NCBI GenBank assembly: GCA_963680875.1
Contig: OY804579.1
Span: 14,833,506-14,897,505, forward strand
Source: Bathymodiolus brooksi
Taxonomy: Eukaryota > Mollusca > Bivalvia > Mytilida > Modiolidae
DNA: 64,000 nucleotides
Direction of reading: 5' to 3'
Position numbers and translations under genes: made by a program. Under the pieces are notes generated by a model. The model was not told the origin of the DNA, did no database searches, and saw only the letters and a list, made by a program, of their open reading frames with translations. Below are positions 59,801 through 64,000 of this stretch, one piece after another (position 1 is the first letter of the stretch; every line of letters begins with the position of its first letter).

Positions 59801-61532
59801 TACTAATATTGTTGACAAGGATACTTGTAACAGTGTTTTCTTTCCATCAGTGTATTCTTTCCCGAGGACAAGTTACACTTGTGTATAATTTCCAGAGGAA
59901 TTATTGCACTAGGTTATTTTTTCCATGTGTAGTGTAAATTATCCTTTGTTTAATTGTGTATTCAAAACACTCTTAAAAGGGATTTTTTTAGGGAGACTAT
60001 AAACAAATGGGGCATGGGCTTTTTCGGGGGTTAAAAAATATTGAAGTGATTATTTCAAAATGAATTGATATGTGGAAATTATACACTAGTTAGTATAATT
60101 TATCCTGAAAAAAATTACCTAGTGCAGTTATTCTTCAAGGAAATAATACACTATCTTGTAATGTAATGTAAGCATAAATTCATTTCCTATAGTAGATCAT
60201 CCATCATGTCCTTATTATATTGATTTCTAATCACATAGAATAAATACACTACTAGTGTGCTTTATTCCATTGGAAATTATACCCTAGGGCATTTAGCCTT
60301 TTTTTTTTACTCTAGGGTATTCTGTATTTCAGAAAGAATGTTTGTGGCGGAATCAATAACAAAAGCTAAAAATCAAGAACTGAAGAATTCTGAATTAAAT
60401 CAATAATTTTACTTCAGTCACCTAATTCAAAACTAAATTGTCATGGTGTATAATTATCTATAATTAAATTACAGATCTAAATTAATGCATGTTTACTAAA
60501 TGTAATAACCACACTAGACTCACTAGTGCAGAATCATTATTCATTCTTCTTTTTCTCCTCAGTTACTCAGTTGTATACAAATATTGCAAACCGTCCATTT
60601 CTTTGATCATGAACTTTTTACTCCTAGCTTGAATGCTCCTTTTTTCATTTTCAGAAACATTTTGATTGTAAGATTTGTTGTTCAGGTAATTCAAAATTGC
60701 TACATATTTTAATATCTAATCTTTGTCATTATAATATTAGAATAAATTGATGAGATGCTATTAAATAATACGCATGGGTGACAACAATAGGAAAACCGGT
60801 TCGGAGTGATTAGCGCATTTATAAACATGTGTGTTAATCATAATAAACAAAACTTACCTGTGTTTTTTAAAGTTCGCACTATTTATGGAAAGACAACACT
60901 AGTGTAAATTTGCTCATCGGAAATTCTACACACCGGAATAAAAGTAATTAATATATTCTTATCTATCCTTAATATACAGAAGAATATAATATTAATTACT
61001 ATTTAACTTATTCACACTCTACATTAGCAAATTTCTCAATTATAATGGATAAATGGACAGTTTTAAAATTATTACAAAATTTTGAATTTCTCCCAAGTAA
61101 AAATTTGTGCACTAATTATAATGTAAATTAATTATTTATTCTTATTATTATACTTGATGATGTCCTCAGTCATTGAGGGAGAGCACTTACATAGGCTATG
61201 ATGTGCAATCCCATTGCCCCGCATTGGATATTGTGTAATTAAATTTATGCACATTATGTCTTTATTCAATAAAATATTTGAATTGAAAAAAAAAAGGATT
61301 TTAGTGGCCGTAAACAAGTCTCCGAGACTCTGTTCATGATCATGCATGGATAAAGAACATCTGTCAAATGACAAAGTCAATGGATGATTGATTAGTCATA
61401 CAGATTGGTCTAGACTAGACTAGACTATGTAATGACTAATGTATTGTAATCAAGGCTTGTAATCATGTATTTTCTACAATCTAATGTGTTTATCGTCAAT
61501 ATTTTAACCTTGTTAATTAAACGAAGAGCCAT
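38667..61532 (-). CDS. UBE2D-like: Divergent UBE2D-type ubiquitin-conjugating enzyme E2 (6 coding exons)
   Basis: Six exons join in frame to 450 nt (149 residues; UBE2D proteins have 147). It should take ubiquitin from E1 and pass it to substrates with RING-type E3s. Start MALRLINK parallels MALKRIxK of UBE2D. Visible features: HPN at 77-79, catalytic Cys87 in GKIC, FPFKPPK at 62-68 with the RING-contact Phe64, Trp94, and C-terminal EEWTKTYA. Differences from UBE2D: two extra residues in the helix 1-strand 1 loop, one residue lost before Trp94, the SPA RING-contact motif is KPS, the active-site gate Asp117 is Asn118, and the backside Ser22 position is Thr. Exon sizes 24, 70, 32, 78, 103 and 143 nt resemble UBE2D genes as I recall them. 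Its introns contain most of the repeats in 38.8-61.5 kb. I cannot say whether it is expressed, but no disabling change is present. Confidence 0.93.
39381..39514. repeat. Long hairpin in E2 intron 5
   Basis: Arms of about 45 nt (TTTTAACATGGGTTGGC and complement, extended by the CCAGAATGTG block) flank a 40-nt loop. Mismatches are few. Confidence 0.85.
39658..39715 (-). mobile_element. Fragment of the hairpin-ended repeat family
   Basis: GGACGCCAAGTGATGGCAAG followed by AGCTCAC matches the start of the composite repeats in reverse. Only about 58 bp remain. Confidence 0.6.
40135..42165 (+). pseudogene. 5'-truncated LINE with reverse transcriptase (E2 intron 5)
   Basis: In three frames this reads as one LINE ORF2 C-terminal half: a linker rich in Lys (40140-40330), NANKAVGPDIISNRMLV (about 40580), a SKAFDTV finger block (about 40985), HAGVPQGSVLGP (about 41140), the RLFADDTSI catalytic motif (about 41220), LKKWSNRWLLKFNPTKTEI (about 41310), RPVLEYASEVWDNC (about 41600) and a C-terminal block to 42165. 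Frameshifts near 40780, 41180 and 41490 and a stop near 40842 kill it. The catalytic FADD is intact. It is Jockey/CR1/L2-like and lies antisense to the E2 transcript. Confidence 0.9.
42988..44331. mobile_element. Element with inverted repeats made of GGGCGAGTTG units
   Basis: Left arm (42988-43105) and right arm (44209-44331) are inverse copies of about 120-140 bp. Each contains four to five tandem GGGGGGCGAGTTG-like units separated by spacers, and then GTGTGGTAGACTTGACTTG. The interior carries a LINE relic at 43710-44040. No target duplication or transposase is seen. Confidence 0.75.
43710..44040 (+). pseudogene. Small LINE reverse-transcriptase relic
   Basis: Reads KGNILSP followed, after stops and frame changes, by RKVNMLKRKFHTSSSDVKIQ and LFNHIV, a familiar region after the catalytic core of a LINE. 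Very degraded, inside the GGGCGAGTTG element. Confidence 0.55.
44434..44567. repeat. Near-perfect hairpin
   Basis: Arms of about 47 nt (ATGTGTTATGGAGCACTGAA and AAGCAATATTGACC with complement) around a 40-nt loop which itself contains CAGTGCCTTCGGCGTTGGTC. Only one or two mismatches. Confidence 0.9.
44572..44913 (-). mobile_element. Full-length tRNA-derived SINE, first family
   Basis: Minus strand starts GCATCGGTGGCGTAATGGTT (box A-like) and carries TGTCGGGTCAAACC (box B-like) about 35 nt later. The body has GAGTGGAGCGACATGTCTAC, and the element ends with GGCGTTAAACAGGAATCACT and a CACT-repeat tail. It is the best preserved of the family here and serves as the reference for the other copies. 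Confidence 0.88.
45044..45146 (-). CDS. UBE2D-like: E2 coding exon 5 (active site)
   Basis: 103 nt: ILFQTKVYHPNITEDGKICA then DFLTEWKPSYSIGY. It holds HPN and catalytic Cys87. Acceptor TTTTTTAG, donor GTAAGT (minus strand), phase 1 out. Confidence 0.96.
45311..49130 (-). repeat. Minisatellite C, 67-bp unit, about 57 copies, with pseudo splice donors
   Basis: Fills nearly all of E2 intron 4. On the minus strand, units contain ATTTAAACCATATAAGGTAA then GGAGGATAGCTAATACACAT. This aligns with the end of exon 4 and the start of intron 4 (ATTTAAGCCACCTAAGGTAA then GGAGAATAGCTAGTACACAT). Each unit thus resembles the last 17 nt of exon 4 plus its 5' splice site. Most units keep AAG|GTAAGG or AAG|GTAAAG. 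Positions 46621-47089 and 47090-47558 are a seven-unit (469 bp) higher-order duplication. Confidence 0.95.
49145..49222 (-). CDS. UBE2D-like: E2 coding exon 4
   Basis: 78 nt, phase 0 both ends: TDTPYSSGRFWLRLDFTTDF then PFKPPK. Donor AAG|GTAAGG at the edge of minisatellite C. Confidence 0.96.
49462..50486 (-). pseudogene. hAT transposase C-terminal half, broken
   Basis: The frame from 50486 gives SYPVVVHGLERLHNQCDDKA and DLLEAIKESKTAIEMLRTER, typical of the region before the dimerisation domain in ZMYM/52-kDa-repressor-like hAT proteins. The frame at 49680-49462 gives LLTMPVASATADRSFSVLRR. Between them lie the SINE insertion and frameshifts. In both copies the conserved SATAER-type motif has changed (SATAEM, SATADR). 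Confidence 0.85.
49940..50029 (-). mobile_element. 5'-truncated SINE insertion with 9-bp target duplication
   Basis: 90 bp matching the 3' end of the second SINE family (compare 33580-33680), flanked by GGAGACGTG at 49931-49939 and 50030-50038. Copy 1 of the hAT element has the empty site with a single GGAGACGTG (about 8357), which proves the insertion. Confidence 0.9.
50725..51110 (+). pseudogene. 3' fragment of the YIDD-type retroelement
   Basis: Collinear with 20240-20700: GTAGAGGGTTGCTGCTAACA, a GCCGCCACCATGAC block, and TATATGTATGTTTTGTAGAT. It contains a single copy of the unit that is tandemly repeated at 20608-20866. Inserted in hAT copy 2. Confidence 0.7.
51747..51778 (-). CDS. UBE2D-like: E2 coding exon 3 (32-nt microexon)
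   Basis: 32 nt encoding the end of codon 32 and LHWQASLLGP. Acceptor ATATTTCAG, donor GTAAGT on the minus strand. Phase 1 in, phase 0 out. Size and content match the small exon of UBE2D genes (FHWQATIMGP). Confidence 0.95.
52155..57500 (+). repeat. Minisatellite D, 46/52-bp units, about 115 copies, from a SINE tRNA-like head
   Basis: The left edge is a tRNA-like head: CAGTGGTATAATGGTTAGTG (box A-like) then GGGTTCAAGCC (box B-like). The unit is GTGCTCATCTGGAGTGTGGT followed by ATATCATGAGCCCCGGTTAG and CCAG. Most units are 46 bp. About a dozen (for example near 52298, 52949, 53698, 54445, 55468, 57090) are 52 bp and keep GGGTTCAAGCCCC, a box B. The 46-bp type is explained by a 6-bp deletion in that motif. 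It occupies two thirds of E2 intron 2. Confidence 0.93.
57668..58800. repeat. Cluster of dispersed GTAACACCACAGACA motifs
   Basis: The motif GTAACACCACAGAC or a close variant occurs about nine times in both orientations: near 57671(-), 58005, 58026, 58193(-), 58218, 58233, 58391, 58582 and 58780. Spacing is irregular and the sequence between is not repeated. No coding sense found. Confidence 0.6.
59328..59397 (-). CDS. UBE2D-like: E2 coding exon 2
   Basis: 70 nt: QFQDLWQEIPEEFGFTAGPL then EDD, phase 0 in, phase 1 out. It corresponds to the ELNDLxRDPPxxCSAGPxGDD exon of UBE2D but is two codons longer. Confidence 0.95.
59860..60970. repeat. Dispersed ACTAGTGTAAATT / GGAAATTATACAC motifs in E2 intron 1
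   Basis: Related motifs recur: TACACTTGTGTATAATTTCC (59875), GTGTAGTGTAAATTATCC (59935), TGGAAATTATACACTAGTTA (60072), ACACTACTAGTGTGCTTTAT (60247), TTGGAAATTATACCCTAGGG (60270) and CACTAGTGTAAATTTGCTC (60897). The arrangement suggests a degraded repeat built of short palindromes; class unknown. Confidence 0.45.
61509..61532 (-). CDS. UBE2D-like: E2 coding exon 1 (24-nt microexon)
   Basis: ATGGCTCTTCGTTTAATTAA plus CAAG encodes MALRLINK, the counterpart of MALKRIxK in UBE2D. The donor GTTAAA is weak, but length, phase and sequence all fit the family. Context before ATG is TTACCGTG. Confidence 0.88.
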
Positions 61533-61662
61533 CACGGTAATTTATCTATTGGTTATCGGTTGTAGCCTTTCTGATTCAACATATTTTTATGGACAATGAC
61601 AATTTCACTGTTGTTGTTTTTCTTCAGTAAGTTGTCTCCCATGGACGGTCATACTAAAAAGC

Positions 61663-62323
61663 GCCCGGGACAGCCCGAGACCGCCCGGGACCGCCCGGGT
61701 ACTGGAAATAACGCCCGTCGTATTGGAATATTGTTTAATTCGAATTTTTGTTGAAATTATAATGGAATATGATGTTAAGTGAGGTCTTACCGTGAGTGTA
61801 AATGTTCAAGTTATGTACTAAAAAGCGAGACCAACATATACAGGAATAAGAAAAATATAGAAAAATGATAAGAAAAATAACAAAAAATATATTTTGATAT
61901 ATATTTTAAATATTTAAAACACATGTAATATTTTTTTTAATTTGTGTTAGAGTCCCAGCGGCAATGTTTGACTGGATGGCTTGTACGATAGATAAAATTA
62001 AGAACATAATTTTGAAATAATTTATTTAAACATAAGAAAAATATATAAAAATATATTACTGTATGATATATATTTAAAAAAAACCAAACAACACGAGTAA
62101 TATTTGTTCAAGTTGTGTTGGAACTTGGAGTCCCGGGTGGCAATGTTTGGCTGCAAATGGCTTGTACAATATATAAAATTAACAACATAATTTTAAAATA
62201 ACATTTTATTTAAAACAATTATATACCCGTATCTGATTTCGACAAAAATTCGATATAAACAATATTCCAATACGACGGGCGTTATTTCCAGTACTCGGGC
62301 GTTCCCGGGCTGCTCCGGGCGGT
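61663..62323. mobile_element. Long-inverted-repeat element with CCCGGG-rich ends
   Basis: Left arm to about 61755 and right arm from about 62236 are inverse copies containing TACTGGAAATAACGCCCGTC and GTATTGGAATATTGTTTA. Outer parts are GC-rich CGCCCGGGAC repeats. The middle holds two diverged direct copies of a block with GTCCC(A/G)G...GGCAATGTTTG and ATGGCTTGTAC. No transposase. It abuts the LINE that starts at about 62331. Confidence 0.75.
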
Positions 62324-62330
62324 CTTAGGA

Positions 62331-64000
62331 ATTAAGAAAAGCTGTATACAAAAAAAGACAGTTGCATAATAAATATAATAAATGTAAAACTAAGAGTAAC
62401 TGGGAAAATTATAGACAACAGAGAAATCTAGTTACAAAAATTAGGAAAAGGTCTATTAAAACTTATTTCTTTGAAAGATGTATAGGTGGTCCCAAATCAA
62501 AGGATTTTTGGCCTACTATCAAGCCGTTTATTACCAACAAAGGTAGCCATTTTACTAAAAATATCATACTCTGAAAAAGATGAAATCATAAATGATCAAA
62601 ACATGGTAGCAGAATGTTTTAATGATTTCTTTATAAATGTGGCAAAAGATATTGGAAATGTAACTGTTGTAGATAAAAATCATCCTAGTATCATTGAAAT
62701 TAACAAAAATAAAAAAAGATATACCTAATCTTGAATTTAAAGAAATATCTGATGAATTTGTACATAGACAAATAAATAAGACCAATGTTAAAAAAGCAAC
62801 AGGTAGAGATAGTATATCAGCTAAATTATTAAAACTAGCTAAACCTGTAATTGCAAAACCAATAACAAAAATGATAAATAAAACAATAACAAATTCTGTG
62901 TTTCCAGACCAACTAAAACAAGCACAAGTTATTGCACTACACAAGAAGAACAATGCACTAGACAAAAGTAACTATAGACCAGTAAGCATACTACCTGTTA
63001 TTTCAAAATTCTTTGAACGGGCCATTCACGAACAGTTAACAGAATATTTTAACAATCACTTCCATCCATTTCTGTCAGCTTTTAGATCGGGCTACGGATG
63101 CAATACTACACTACTAAAAATTGTAGAAGATTGGAAACAGGCACTAGACCAAAATAAATACATTGCAGCAGTACTAATGGACCTGTCCAAGGCCTTTGAT
63201 TGCCTACCACACAAATTATTATTACTCAAACTTGAAGCATATGGCATGTCAAAATCTGCATTACAGTTAATTGAAAACTACCTTACTAACAGGAAACAAT
63301 GCGTCAAAGTTGGTACCACACTAAGTAACTGGCAAGACATCTACAAAGGCGTACCACAAGGGTCAATTCTAAATCCTGTACTATTTAACATCTTTTTAAA
63401 CGACATTTTTCACTTTACCACAAGCAGCACACTTTATAACTATGCAGACGACAACACTCTCGCACATGCAGATGATAATATTGATAAAGTAGTTGAACAT
63501 TTAGAAAAAGACAGTTTGGCATTAATAGAATGGTTTTCATGTAACCAGATGAAGGCAAATCCTGATAAATTTCAGGCCATAGCTATTGGCAAAAAATCAA
63601 TGGATAAAAATATTGTTCTTGATTTAGCAGGAAATCAAATTAAATGTGAAAAAGAAGTAAAATTACTAGGGGTTACAATTGATTTTGAACTTAAATTTAA
63701 TTCTCATATTTCAAACATTTGTAAAAAAGCATCTAGGCAGTTAAATGTGTTAAAAAGGCTAGGTAAATATTTAAATAAATTGGGTAAATTAAACATATAT
63801 CATTCATTCATATTGTCTAACTTTAACTTCTGTCCACTTTCATGGCACTTTTGTAGTGAAGCCAATACAAATAAAATAGAAAAAATTCAGGAGCGAGCAC
63901 TAAGATTTATTTATAATGATTATAATAGTACATATGAAAACTTGTTAATAGTCTCTAAACTTCCAACATTAAAAGTGAGAAGACTGAGAACTATGGCCAT
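62331..64000 (+). pseudogene. LINE ORF2, reverse-transcriptase region, running off the window
   Basis: Begins inside a linker (KYNKCKTKSNWENYRQQRN) and needs frame changes near 62565 and 62712. From 62721 to 64000 one frame is open: NYRPVSILPVISKFFE (about 62970), LMDLSKAFDCLPHKLL (about 63176), YKGVPQGSILNPVLFNIF (about 63345), YADD at 63441, EWFSCNQMKANPDKFQAI (about 63528) and LLGVTIDFELKFNSHI (about 63665). The core is intact although the element's 5' part is broken and absent. It resembles CR1/Jockey-group elements. Confidence 0.88.

Noticed and set aside
60843..60900. A possible E2 first coding exon with a strong ACAG|GTAAG donor on the minus strand.
   Set aside because: The frame needed to join exon 2 has a stop codon 6 nt before ACACAG. 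The MALRLINK exon at 61509-61532 fits in length, phase and sequence. A non-coding alternative exon cannot be excluded.

Overview
The window is animal nuclear DNA, most likely from a mollusc and probably a bivalve. It is AT-rich, its genes are split by long GT-AG introns, and it is full of mollusc-style interspersed repeats: elements opening with a TTTTTAGCTCACCTTGCC hairpin, tRNA-derived SINEs, hAT and Harbinger-like DNA transposons, non-LTR retrotransposon wrecks and large minisatellites. The lineage is inferred from this repeat style and from two conserved genes, not from a database search.

Two protein-coding genes can be rebuilt completely, and they lie tail to tail. On the + strand, KAT8 (MOF, the MYST histone H4K16 acetyltransferase) has 10 coding exons between 10180 and 24319. 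These join in frame to 1365 nt, or 454 residues, with the chromo-like domain, C2HC zinc finger, autoacetylation lysine, catalytic cysteine and catalytic glutamate all present. On the - strand, a divergent ubiquitin-conjugating enzyme E2 of the UBE2D (UBC4/5) type has 6 coding exons between 61532 and 38667. These join to 450 nt, or 149 residues, and include a 24-nt first exon and a 32-nt third exon. No other host gene can be supported.

Layout: 1-6600, retrotransposon remnants and hAT elements, one nested in the end of another; 6608-10068, a long-inverted-repeat transposon holding a second hAT element and ending about 110 bp before the KAT8 ATG; 10180-24319, KAT8, whose introns hold two Harbinger-like MITEs, two copies of a composite repeat, a reverse-transcriptase fragment and a hAT element; 24359-24533, six tandem copies of a unit carrying AATAAA just after the KAT8 stop; 25681-27921, a 49-bp minisatellite growing out of a SINE tail; 28373-32983, a hairpin-ended element swollen by 13 copies of a 332-bp unit; 33000-38660, mostly featureless DNA plus one more composite repeat; 38667-61532, the E2 gene, whose introns hold LINE relics, a 67-bp minisatellite (about 57 copies), a second hAT copy and a 46/52-bp minisatellite (about 115 copies); 61663-64000, an inverted-repeat element inserted against a LINE whose reverse transcriptase frame runs off the window.

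The most striking observation is in E2 intron 4. Its 67-bp repeat is homologous to the exon 4/intron 4 boundary itself, so the intron is a tandem array of pseudo 5' splice sites. More broadly, three of the four large arrays begin inside or at the edge of a recognisable transposable element, and the fourth begins at a splice junction.
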